A stretch of 64,000 bases of DNA from Pseudarthrobacter sp. NIBRBAC000502770 (GTDB taxonomy: Bacteria; Actinomycetota; Actinomycetes; Actinomycetales; Micrococcaceae): NCBI RefSeq assembly GCF_006517815.1, contig NZ_CP041198.1, positions 2,604,001-2,668,000 on the forward strand. Direction: 5' to 3'. Positions 8,740 through 16,600 of the stretch are shown in pieces. How positions within the stretch are numbered: position 1 is the first letter of the stretch; each line of letters begins with the position of its first letter. The position numbers and the translations under genes were made by a program. Below the pieces are notes generated by a model. It saw only the letters and a list, made by a program, of their open reading frames with translations. It was not told where the DNA came from and made no database searches.

Positions 8740-9957
8740 ATGCCTTTCGCCCGCGTTTCCCAACGCATCTCCGCAATTGCCGAATCCGCAACCCTGGCCG
8801 TCGATGCCAAGGCCAAGGCGCTGAAGGCAGCTGGCCGGCCGGTTATTGGCTTCGGTGCGGGCGAACCCGACTTCCCCACCCCGGACTACATTGTCCAGGC
8901 GGCCATCGAGGCGGCGTCCCAGCCCAGGTTCCACCGCTACTCCCCCGCAGGCGGGCTGCCCGAACTGAAGAAGGCCATCGCGGAGAAGACCCTGCGCGAC
9001 TCGGGCTACTCCGTGGATCCTTCACAGGTGCTGGTCACCAACGGCGGCAAGCAGGCTGTCTACAACACCTTCGCCACGCTGGTGGACCCGGGCGACGAGG
9101 TCATCGTGCCCTCCCCGTTCTGGACCACCTACCCTGAAGCCATCCGGCTGGCCGGCGGCGTCCCCGTGGAAGTGTTTGCCGGGCCTGAACAGGACTACCT
9201 GGTGACCGTTGACCAGCTCGAGGCAGCCGTGACGGACCGGACCAAGATCCTGCTGTTCGTCTCGCCGTCGAACCCCACGGGCGCTGTCTACTCCCCCGGG
9301 CAGGTGGCGGAGATCGGCAAGTGGGCCGCGGCAAAGGGACTCTGGGTGGTTACTGACGAAATCTACGAGCACCTGACGTACGACGGCGTACCCTTCACGT
9401 CCATCGCCACTGCTGCCCCCGAGCTGGGCGACAAGGTGGTCATCCTCAACGGTGTTGCCAAAACCTACGCCATGACCGGCTGGCGCGTGGGCTGGATGAT
9501 CGGTCCCGCGGACGTCATCAAGGCGGCCTCGAACCTTCAGTCGCACGCCACGTCCAACGTGTCCAACATCATGCAGATCGCTGCCCTCGCCGCCGTGTCC
9601 GGCCCCTTGACCGCCGTCGACGAGATGAAAGTGGCATTCGACCGCCGTCGGAAGGCCATCGTTGCAGGGCTGAATGCCATTGAGGGCGTGGAGTGCCCGA
9701 CGCCGAAGGGCGCCTTTTACGTGTACGCGGACGTCCGTGCGCTGCTGGGCAAGGAGTTCCCCACCGCTTCCGGCACCGCTACGCCGCAGACGTCCGCGGA
9801 GCTGGCTGCGCTGATCCTCGACGAGGTTGAGGTAGCGGTGGTTCCCGGTGAGGCGTTTGGGCCCTCCGGCTTCCTGCGTCTCTCGTATGCCCTGGGCGAC
9901 GACGACCTCGCCACGGGCGTCCAGCGCCTGCAGGACTTCCTCGGCAAGGCCCAGTAG
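8740..9957 (+). CDS. class I/II PLP aminotransferase (aspartate aminotransferase type)
   Basis: A fold-type I aminotransferase of 405 residues. The PLP lysine is Lys241 in the context [22 protein letters not shown] binds the phosphate and cofactor, and the late Arg in FLRLSYA should bind the substrate carboxylate. It most likely transfers the amino group of aspartate, though prephenate or other acceptors cannot be excluded. The stop is followed within two bases by the repeat array at 9959. The region 8461-8739 between tRNA-Trp and this gene holds no gene. Confidence 0.9.
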   Translation: MPFARVSQRISAIAESATLAVDAKAKALKAAGRPVIGFGAGEPDFPTPDYIVQAAIEAASQPRFHRYSPAGGLPELKKAIAEKTLRDSGYSVDPSQVLVTNGGKQAVYNTFATLVDPGDEVIVPSPFWTTYPEAIRLAGGVPVEVFAGPEQDYLVTVDQLEAAVTDRTKILLFVSPSNPTGAVYSPGQVAEIGKWAAAKGLWVVTDEIYEHLTYDGVPFTSIATAAPELGDKVVILNGVAKTYAMTGWRVGWMIGPADVIKAASNLQSHATSNVSNIMQIAALAAVSGPLTAVDEMKVAFDRRRKAIVAGLNAIEGVECPTPKGAFYVYADVRALLGKEFPTASGTATPQTSAELAALILDEVEVAVVPGEAFGPSGFLRLSYALGDDDLATGVQRLQDFLGKAQ

Positions 9958-9958
9958 T

Positions 9959-10130
9959 CGCCCCATCACCTTCCGCAGGAATAACCCAAACGCCCCATCA
10001 CCTTCCGCAGGAATAACCCAAACGCCCCATCACCTTCCGCAGGAATAACCCAAACGCCCCATCACCTTCCGCAGGAATAACCCAAACGCCCCATCACCTT
10101 CCGCAGGAATAACCCAAACGCCCCATCACC
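9959..10130. repeat. left array: five identical 32-bp repeats plus a partial copy
   Basis: Five perfect head-to-tail copies of a 32-bp unit (9959, 9991, 10023, 10055 and 10087 onward) and a 12-base partial copy. Each unit contains the core TAACCCAAACGCCCCATCA and a small TTCC-GCA-GGAA dyad. The array starts two bases after the aminotransferase stop. There are no spacers between units, so it is not CRISPR. Confidence 0.95.
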
Positions 10131-10143
10131 TGGTGATGGGGCG

Positions 10144-10399
10144 TTTGGGTTAGAGACGCAGGAGCTGATGCGGCGTTTGGGTTAGAGACGCAGGATCTGA
10201 TGGGGCGTTTGGGTTAGAGACGCAGGATCTGACGGGGCGTTTGGGTTAGAGACGCAGGATCTGATGGGGCGTTTGGGTTAGAGACGCAGGATCTGACGGG
10301 GCGTTTGGGTTAGAGACGCAGGATCTGATGGGGCGTTTGGGTTAGAGACGCAGGATCTGATGGGGCGTTTGGGTTAGAGACGCAGGATCTGATGGGGCG
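10144..10399. repeat. right array: eight 32-bp repeats in inverted orientation
   Basis: Eight tandem 32-bp units carrying the reverse complement of the left core (TGATGGGGCGTTTGGGTTA) but a different 12-13 base filler (GAGACGCAGGATC). Units 1, 3 and 5 have one to three substitutions; the others are identical. The array ends one base before the stop codon of the response-regulator gene. The two arrays meet at a one-base centre (10131) with 21-bp perfect arms (10110-10130 and 10132-10152). Confidence 0.95.
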
Positions 10400-10400
10400 T

Positions 10401-11090
10401 TTAGAGGAGGCGGCGCTCCGCGGCCCACTTGGTCAGTTCGTGCCGGCTGGAGAGCTGGAGCTTGCGCAGAACCGCCGAGACATGGGTTTCCACGGTCTTG
10501 ATGCTGATGAAGAGCTCCTTGGCCACCTCCTTGTAGCTGTAGCCCCTGGCGATGAGCCGCATGACCTCAAGCTCGCGGGCTGAGAGCTTGTCGAGTTCGT
10601 CGTCGGCAATGTCCGCGGGGGCAGTGCCGAAGGCGTCCAGGACAAAACCGGCAAGCCGGGGTGAGAAGACCGCATCGCCGCCGGCTACCCGGAACACGGC
10701 ATCGGTGATCTCGGCGCCGGAAATGGTCTTGGTGACATAGCCCCGGGCGCCGGCGCGGATCACTGCGACCACATCCTCTGCGGCGTCGGACACACTCAGC
10801 GCCAGGAACCGGGTGCTGGACAGGAGCGCGGCGGATCCGGCGATGACTTCGCGGCCGCCGCCGCCCAGTCCGCCGGGGAGGTGGACGTCCAGGAGGACGA
10901 CGTCGGGCCGCTGCTGGGCAATCACGGCGATGGCCTGCTCCACGGTGGCAGCCTCACCCACCACCTGGATGCTGGGGTCAAGGTCCGCTTTCAGGCCGGA
11001 CCGGAAGATGGCGTGGTCATCCACGATGACAACCCGTGCGGAGTTGGCCGGCCGGGCGCTTCCGCCGCCGGCACCCTGGGTCAGGTTCAT
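10401..11090 (-). CDS. LuxR-family (NarL/FixJ) response regulator
   Basis: A 229-residue two-component regulator. The receiver domain shows the acidic pair Asp24-Asp25 (VIVDDH), the phospho-acceptor Asp68 (VVLLDVHLPGG) and Lys121. The C-terminal LuxR HTH covers about residues 165-229 (LSARELEVMRLIARGYSYKEVA and the recognition segment SIKTVETHVSAVLRKL). Its start overlaps the stop of the partner kinase by four bases. It probably controls the divergent PspC genes, as in other PspC-kinase loci. Confidence 0.93.
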   Translation of the reverse strand: MNLTQGAGGGSARPANSARVVIVDDHAIFRSGLKADLDPSIQVVGEAATVEQAIAVIAQQRPDVVLLDVHLPGGLGGGGREVIAGSAALLSSTRFLALSVSDAAEDVVAVIRAGARGYVTKTISGAEITDAVFRVAGGDAVFSPRLAGFVLDAFGTAPADIADDELDKLSARELEVMRLIARGYSYKEVAKELFISIKTVETHVSAVLRKLQLSSRHELTKWAAERRLL

Positions 11091-12424
11091 GATTTTCCTT
11101 CCGCGTGTTCTGCTGCAGCCGGCAGCCGGAGCCGGACCTCCGTGCCGTCCCCCGTGCTGAGAATGGCAGCCGAGCCGCCGTGCCGTTTCATCCTGCCGAT
11201 GATCGATTCCCGGATGCCTAGCCGGTCCGCCGGGACGTCCCCCAGCTCAAAGCCCGGGCCCCTGTCCTTGATGAAGATCTCGGCCAGCCCGTCCGATGCC
11301 TCAAGGTAGACCGAGACCGTCCCGCCACCATGGCGGGATGCGTTGAGCATGGCTTCCCGGCTTGCCTGGACCAAGGCTTCGTACGCCTCGGTCATGGGGG
11401 CATCACCAACGGTGACCACCTCCACGGCGTTGCCTAGCAGGTCCTCCACCTCGCCGGCAACGGCCTTGATCCGGTCTGAAAGCTGCCCGCTTTCCCGGCC
11501 GGGGTCCTGGAATAGCCAGCCGCGCAGCTCGCGTTCCTGGGCACGGGCCAGGCGGACGACGTCGTGCTCGTTGCCCGCACGCCGCTGGATCAAGGCGAGG
11601 GTCTGAAGCACGGAGTCGTGGAGGTGGGCGGCAATTTCGGCACGTTCCGTCTCCCGGATCCGGCCGGCGCGTTCGGCCTCGAGGTCACGCCAAAACTTCA
11701 GCGCCCAGGGCAGCAGGACCAGCACCACCCCGCCCAGGACGGCCACCGAGGCAAGCAGCGCAAGCCACGTTTGCTCCCATGACCCCGAGCCGGAGACCAT
11801 CACCAGGACCCCGGCCACCACCAGCGCCAGGCCTGCAGCGAGGCGGCCCCAGCCGCCGGCCTGGTCAGCCTTGGTCTTGTCCACCAGCCCTGCGCGACGG
11901 GTCTCATCCAGCTGCATCCATGCGATCGAGGCGCCGCCCAGGACCGCGGCCGCCGGGATCAGCGTTCCCAGTGATACGTCCACGCCCAGCAGCTGGGCGA
12001 TCATGATGCCGGCGACGAGCAGGAGCCCGCAGCCCAGCAGGATTTCCTTGCCGTACCGCATTCCGCGCGCCCGGAACCAAGGGGCGCCCGGCGGCACGCC
12101 GGCGCCGTCCGGAACCGGACCGGGGGCACCTGCCGGGGATCCGGCGTCGGCAGCGGTCCCCTGGGCGGGCCGGCTCACCGCCGGGGCAATGGGCGATGCC
12201 GGGCGGCGGGCGTTGCGGCGCACGGCCTCGTCCGCGGTGGGCACCATGATCCAGAGCCATGCGTAGAAGACCAGGCCGGCACCGCCTGCGAAGCACGCCA
12301 GGACCATGCCCAGGCGGACGTTCCGCACCGGCCAGCCAAGGTGTGCAGCCAAGCCGGAGCACACCCCGGCGATGACACGGTCGCTGCTCCGTGCCAGGGG
12401 TGGCCGCACCGGAAGGGTTGTCAT
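11087..12424 (-). CDS. PspC-domain sensor histidine kinase
   Basis: A 445-residue membrane kinase with an N-terminal PspC domain (residues about 8-65, RVIAGVCSGLAAHLGW) fused to several membrane spans (about 125-245). A HisKA_3-type dimerisation segment follows with the phospho-acceptor His269 (AAHLHDSVLQTL). The C-terminal ATPase has the G1 box KDRGPGFEL and the G2 region RLGIRESIIGRM. PspC domains sense or stabilise stressed membranes, so the fusion suggests direct sensing of envelope state. It is co-translated with the response regulator and divergent from the PspC effector genes. Confidence 0.92.
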   Translation of the reverse strand: MTTLPVRPPLARSSDRVIAGVCSGLAAHLGWPVRNVRLGMVLACFAGGAGLVFYAWLWIMVPTADEAVRRNARRPASPIAPAVSRPAQGTAADAGSPAGAPGPVPDGAGVPPGAPWFRARGMRYGKEILLGCGLLLVAGIMIAQLLGVDVSLGTLIPAAAVLGGASIAWMQLDETRRAGLVDKTKADQAGGWGRLAAGLALVVAGVLVMVSGSGSWEQTWLALLASVAVLGGVVLVLLPWALKFWRDLEAERAGRIRETERAEIAAHLHDSVLQTLALIQRRAGNEHDVVRLARAQERELRGWLFQDPGRESGQLSDRIKAVAGEVEDLLGNAVEVVTVGDAPMTEAYEALVQASREAMLNASRHGGGTVSVYLEASDGLAEIFIKDRGPGFELGDVPADRLGIRESIIGRMKRHGGSAAILSTGDGTEVRLRLPAAAEHAEGKS

Positions 12425-12549
12425 GGGTCAATCCAAACATGGATCAGGGTTGCCCGGACCGCATTCAGCCGCTTCCCGGGGACAGCTCAGGGACGGTTCA
12501 GGGTTTCCCCCAGTAGAGGGCTGCCGGGCATGGACGGGAGGATCGAGGT
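12425..12549. promoter_or_regulatory. divergent promoter region with TCAGGG repeats
   Basis: This 125-bp gap lies between the divergent kinase and PspC genes. TCAGGG occurs three times in the same orientation, at 12444, 12487 and 12498. The first and third extend to TCAGGGTTNCCC, a partly symmetric GGGNNNCCC element. The 11-bp and 43-bp offsets are close to whole helical turns. These are candidate binding sites for the adjacent LuxR-type regulator; this is inference. Confidence 0.35.
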
Positions 12550-14130
12550 ATGAACTCGCAGACCCCCTCCCCCGACGACGAACACCCTGCCGAGCCCCTT
12601 CACAAGGAGCAGCCCGGCACGGACAGCGGGCAGCCCACCGAGCCGCTGCCATCCTCCGGCCCGACGCCTCCTGACCCCGCCACAGGCCCGCCGATAGTCC
12701 CGCCGGCGGAACCTTCACCTAACTATGCGTACCAGGGCAGCCCGGCACCCGCTCCGTCCACCGACTTCTTCGGCTGGATCCGCAGCAACGGCATCTACCG
12801 CGGCAATGACCGGTGGGTTGGCGGCGTCTGCAGCGGTATTGCGCACAGGCTGGGCGTTGACCCCATCATCATCCGCGGCGTCTTCATTGTCCTGACCCTC
12901 CTGGCAGGCATCGGAGTCCTGTTGTACGGCCTGGCCTGGGCCTTCCTCCCGGAACCGGACGGCAGGATCCATGTCCAGGAAGCCGGTGCGGGCCGCTGGT
13001 CCAGCGGCATGACAGGTTCCCTCATCGCCACCATCCTGGGCCTCACGGGCCTGGGCGGAGGCTTCTGGGGCTGGAGCCATAACGGCCTCAGCGGGCTGCT
13101 GTGGACCCTCTTCTGGGTTGGCGGCGCCATCTACCTGATCTACTACCTCTCCCAGCGCAACAAGGCCCACCCCACCATGGCCGGCCACGGCGGTGCCGCA
13201 CCAGCCGGGACCTATCCGATGGGGAGTTCCGGCGCGGCCCACACCGCGACGTTCTCCGCCGGCACCGAAGCCGGACCGGCTGCGGCTGCGGCGCCGCCCT
13301 ATGGCAGCAGCACCGCAGGCACGGCGGACACCAGCGCAACGGGCGGCCCTTACGGCCAGGGCGGCTACAGCCCGGCCGGAAGTGTGCCACCGGCTCCCGG
13401 CTCCGGCGGCGTTGGCGGCACGTCTCCCGGCGGTCCCGGCCGCGGAGCGCCCGGCGGCGGCAGCTACCCCAGCCCATGGGTTCCGCCGCGGCCGCCCAAG
13501 CCCCGGCCGTCCGGTCCCGGCGCCCCCGGCGTGGCCATCGCAACGGGTTCCGCCCTGGTGGTGGGCGGTGGGCTGAAGGCCCTCGACGCCGCGAACGTCA
13601 TCAACCTGGGCGGCTCCGCCAACGCCATAGTGTGGGCCAGCGCGGCAGCGGTCCTGGGCCTGGGCATCCTGGTGGCGGGCTTCCGCGGCCGCACTTCCGG
13701 CATCCTGAGCCTCTTCGCCGTGGTTGCACTGGTCACCGGGGGCGTCTACAACACCCTGGACGATGGCCGGATGCGGTTCCAGCAGGTGGACTGGAACCCC
13801 GCCAGCATCGAGGAAGCACGCGGTGGAATCGACATCACCGCCGGACGTGGAACCGTGGACCTCACGGGCCTGTCCCCAACCGCCCCCCTGACGTCCGACG
13901 TCGTGGTTCCCCTGGACATCACCGCAAGCAACGTGACCGTGGTGATTCCGCAGAACGTGCCGGTGGACATCAAGGCGGACATGACCATGGGCAACCTGAA
14001 TGAGGGCGGAGGCCAGCGCGGCGGCAACACCACCCGCCAAAGCAGCTACAACACCGACCGGCCCGGCAACCACCTGGTGGTCCAGATCGACGGCACCTTC
14101 AGCAACGTCACGATCCAGGAAGGCAACTGA
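12550..14130 (+). CDS. PspC-domain membrane protein with LiaF-like C-terminus
   Basis: A 526-residue protein in four parts. An N-terminal Pro/Glu-rich cytoplasmic tail (1-75) precedes a PspC domain (about 80-140, NDRWVGGVCSGIAHRLGV). Further membrane spans and a Gly/Ala/Ser-rich linker (about 210-310) follow, then more spans. The C-terminal beta-rich domain (about 415-526, with repeated GTVDLTGL and SNVTVVIPQN) resembles the LiaF/toastrack fold seen in envelope-stress proteins. It heads a three-gene operon divergent from the PspC kinase and is its likely regulatory target or signal partner. Confidence 0.85.
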   Translation: MNSQTPSPDDEHPAEPLHKEQPGTDSGQPTEPLPSSGPTPPDPATGPPIVPPAEPSPNYAYQGSPAPAPSTDFFGWIRSNGIYRGNDRWVGGVCSGIAHRLGVDPIIIRGVFIVLTLLAGIGVLLYGLAWAFLPEPDGRIHVQEAGAGRWSSGMTGSLIATILGLTGLGGGFWGWSHNGLSGLLWTLFWVGGAIYLIYYLSQRNKAHPTMAGHGGAAPAGTYPMGSSGAAHTATFSAGTEAGPAAAAAPPYGSSTAGTADTSATGGPYGQGGYSPAGSVPPAPGSGGVGGTSPGGPGRGAPGGGSYPSPWVPPRPPKPRPSGPGAPGVAIATGSALVVGGGLKALDAANVINLGGSANAIVWASAAAVLGLGILVAGFRGRTSGILSLFAVVALVTGGVYNTLDDGRMRFQQVDWNPASIEEARGGIDITAGRGTVDLTGLSPTAPLTSDVVVPLDITASNVTVVIPQNVPVDIKADMTMGNLNEGGGQRGGNTTRQSSYNTDRPGNHLVVQIDGTFSNVTIQEGN

Positions 14131-14131
14131 C

Positions 14132-14389
14132 ATGGACAACAGCAACATTCCGACGACGGCGGGCCACGACACCGCCGGACCGGCACCGGCAAGGGTGGGA
14201 ACGGTGGTGTGGGGACTGATCGTCCTGGCGCTGGCCGCGCTGATCATCGTGGCCCAACTGGGGATCGTCGCCCTCAATGGCACCTACGTCCTGATCGGCC
14301 TCATGATCGGCGCCGGAGTGGCCCTGGTGGTGGGCGGCCTGCTCTCAGCCCGGAAACGTGACAACCAACCAACTACAGGGAAGTCTTGA
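14132..14389 (+). CDS. small two-span membrane protein (LiaI-like)
   Basis: An 85-residue protein with an N-terminal polar segment (1-24) and two hydrophobic spans (about 25-45 and 50-70), ending in a basic tail. It starts one base after the stop of the large PspC gene and lies between two PspC genes. It has the size and topology of LiaI-type proteins, but no diagnostic motif, so the family call is tentative. Confidence 0.75.
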   Translation: MDNSNIPTTAGHDTAGPAPARVGTVVWGLIVLALAALIIVAQLGIVALNGTYVLIGLMIGAGVALVVGGLLSARKRDNQPTTGKS

Positions 14390-14392
14390 ACC

Positions 14393-14650
14393 ATGGATAA
14401 GTTCTTCAGCATTGTCAGGGGCTTCGGCCTGAAGCGCGGACCGCAGCGCTGGGTGGGTGGAGTACTCGGAGGAATCGCGGCGCAGCTCAACGTCGACGTT
14501 GCCTATGTCCGCATCGCTTTCCTCCTGTTGTGCCTGCTCCCCGGACCAGCCGTGGTCTTCTACCTCCTGGCCTGGATCATCATCCCGGACCAGCGCAATG
14601 AAATCCTGCTGCAGACCTTCCTGGACCGGCGGTCGCTCAACCGGCCCTGA
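14393..14650 (+). CDS. small PspC-domain protein
   Basis: An 85-residue protein that is almost entirely a PspC domain: RWVGGVLGGIAAQLNVDVAYVR, then one or two membrane spans ending in AWIIIPDQ. It lies three bases after the preceding gene in the same operon. PspC proteins insert in the inner membrane and respond to secretin or membrane damage in proteobacteria; the role in actinobacteria is less clear. Confidence 0.88.
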   Translation: MDKFFSIVRGFGLKRGPQRWVGGVLGGIAAQLNVDVAYVRIAFLLLCLLPGPAVVFYLLAWIIIPDQRNEILLQTFLDRRSLNRP

Positions 14651-14660
14651 CCGCGCCTTA

Positions 14661-14700
14661 GGCCCCTGACCGTGGGTAGTCATAATCCACGGCGGGGGCC
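14661..14700 (+). terminator. probable terminator of the PspC operon
   Basis: The stem pairs GGCCCC with GGGGCC and CCGTGG with CCACGG, separated by a small internal loop, about 10 bases after the last PspC stop. The T run after it is short and interrupted. Position makes a terminator the best reading. Confidence 0.5.
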
Positions 14701-14830
14701 TTGCCGTGTCCCCGGCGGCCGGCCCCAATGTAACCGGTTTGTGTCGTACCCCACACACCCCACTACACTTCTAGGTGAGCTCAGCGTGGCGCTCTGCCTG
14801 TAAACCTTCTTCCCAGGATTTGAGCCGAAC

Positions 14831-15856
14831 ATGAAAATTGGAATCCTCACCAGCGGTGGCGACTGCCCCGGATTGAATGCCGTGATCCGCGGCGCGGTAC
14901 TGAAGGGCATCGCCGTCCATGGCCAGGAATTCGTCGGATTCCGGGATGGCTGGCGGGGCGTGGTGGAGGGCGACATCATCGACATCCCCCGCACCATGGT
15001 CCGCGGCATCGCCAAGCAGGGCGGGACCATCCTGGGCACTTCCCGCACCAACCCGTTCGAAAACGGCGGCGGTCCCGAGGCCATCAAAGCCCACATGGAC
15101 CGGCTTGGCATCGATGCCATCATCGCAATCGGCGGTGAGGGTACGTTGGCAGCGGCCAAGCGCCTGACCGACGCCGGACTCAAGATCGTGGGTGTCCCCA
15201 AGACCGTTGACAACGACCTTGACGCCACCGACTACACCTTCGGTTTCGACACCGCGGTACAGATCGCCACCGAGGCGATCGACCGGCTCCGTACCACGGG
15301 TGAATCCCACCACCGCTGCATGATTGCCGAGGTGATGGGCCGCCACGTGGGCTGGATTGCACTGCACGCCGGGATGGCAGCCGGGGCGCACGCCATCCTC
15401 ATCCCGGAGCAGAAGGTCAGCATCGAGCAGGTCACCGAATGGGTCAAGGAAGCCCATGCCCGCGGCCGCGCACCCCTTGTGGTGGTGGCCGAGGGCTTCG
15501 TGCCCGAACACATGGAAAGCCCGCACTCGGAGCGTGGCCTGGACACCTTCGGCCGTCCGCGCCTGGGCGGCATCGCGGACCAGCTTGCGCCCGAACTTGA
15601 AGCACGGACCGGCATCGAAACCCGAGCCACCATCCTGGGGCACATCCAGCGCGGCGGTGTCCCCTCAGCCTTCGACCGGGTCCTTGCCACCCGGCTGGGC
15701 ATGGCCGCCATTGACTCCGTGGTGGAAGGCTACTGGGGCACCATGGTGGCGCTGAAGGGCACCGACATCCAGCATGTCGCCTTCGAGGAGGCCCTGGGCC
15801 AGCTCAAGACCGTCCCGCAAAACCGCTACGACGAGGCCGCGGTCCTGTTCGGCTAA
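14831..15856 (+). CDS. pfkA: 6-phosphofructokinase, ATP-dependent group III type
   Basis: A 341-residue phosphofructokinase catalysing the committed step of glycolysis. The N-terminal nucleotide loop SGGDCPGLN is intact. Gly104 (GGEGTL) indicates ATP rather than pyrophosphate as phosphoryl donor, while Lys124 (GVPKTVDNDL) is the residue usual in pyrophosphate enzymes. This Gly104/Lys124 combination is known for actinobacterial group III enzymes. Catalytic Asp127 follows. The donor assignment rests on these two residues only. About 180 non-coding bases precede the gene. Confidence 0.95.
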   Translation: MKIGILTSGGDCPGLNAVIRGAVLKGIAVHGQEFVGFRDGWRGVVEGDIIDIPRTMVRGIAKQGGTILGTSRTNPFENGGGPEAIKAHMDRLGIDAIIAIGGEGTLAAAKRLTDAGLKIVGVPKTVDNDLDATDYTFGFDTAVQIATEAIDRLRTTGESHHRCMIAEVMGRHVGWIALHAGMAAGAHAILIPEQKVSIEQVTEWVKEAHARGRAPLVVVAEGFVPEHMESPHSERGLDTFGRPRLGGIADQLAPELEARTGIETRATILGHIQRGGVPSAFDRVLATRLGMAAIDSVVEGYWGTMVALKGTDIQHVAFEEALGQLKTVPQNRYDEAAVLFG

Positions 15857-15883
15857 GCCACTGGGCCGCCCTAGGCTGGGACC

Positions 15884-16600
15884 ATGACACTCGATCCCGG
15901 CTCAGCGGCCATCATCCAGCTGGCGTGGGCACGCCGGCTGGGCCTTGACGACGACGCATTCGGTGACGCCCTGGCATCCGGCGAACGGATTGTCCGCGCC
16001 GACGAATCGGCCCGGACCGTCGAGTTTGTGCGGCTGTTCGGCAGTTCCGTCCTGGTAGGACCACGGAGCATCATCGAGGCAGCGGCCGGCATCCCCGACG
16101 AGGAAATGGCCCAGCATGTCACGCTCCTGAAACTGACCAGGGAACAGGGTGGCCACGGGCTGGGCGCCGCGGCCCTGTTCTTTGCCGACGACCTGCCGCT
16201 GCAGCAACCGTCGGAGGAACTGACGGTCTCGCACGGGAATCCCGAGGCGATCGAACTGGAGGGCAGGTGCCCGCCGGATGACGTGAATGAAGTGGGCCTG
16301 TCCGACCTCGAGAACCGATACACCATCGTCCATGAACTGGACGGCAGGCGCGTGCCCCTGGCCTGCGGGGCCTACGGCGAGTGGGAGGGCCTGCTGGCCA
16401 ACATGGGCGTCCTGGTGGATCCGGACTGGCGGCGCCGCGGCCTGGGAGCGCTGGCGGGTTCCATCGCTGCCCACGAGGCCCTGGCCGCCGGGCTTACCCT
16501 GCAGTGGCGCGCTGATGTCAGCAACACCGGCTGCCTGGCATTGGCCCGGAAGCTGGGCCTGTCAGCCGGCGGAATCCAGACCAGCGTCCACCTTCGCTGA
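15884..16600 (+). CDS. GNAT family acetyltransferase
   Basis: A 238-residue protein with a GNAT domain in its C-terminal half. The acetyl-CoA loop is VDPDWRRRGLGALAGSIAAHEAL, after the strand GLLANMGVLV. The N-terminal half (1-110) is a poorly conserved extension. It lies 27 bases after pfkA and may be co-transcribed. Its last 39 bases overlap the end of the convergent MFS gene. The substrate is unknown. Confidence 0.82.
   Translation: MTLDPGSAAIIQLAWARRLGLDDDAFGDALASGERIVRADESARTVEFVRLFGSSVLVGPRSIIEAAAGIPDEEMAQHVTLLKLTREQGGHGLGAAALFFADDLPLQQPSEELTVSHGNPEAIELEGRCPPDDVNEVGLSDLENRYTIVHELDGRRVPLACGAYGEWEGLLANMGVLVDPDWRRRGLGALAGSIAAHEALAAGLTLQWRADVSNTGCLALARKLGLSAGGIQTSVHLR

Noticed and set aside
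9959..10399. CRISPR-like look of the 32-bp repeats
   Set aside because: Units are directly adjacent without unique spacers, orientation flips in the middle, and no cas gene is near.
12715..14283. Long minus-strand frame opposite the PspC gene
   Set aside because: Low-complexity Gly/Arg/Ala translation opposite a protein with recognised domains; a shadow frame.
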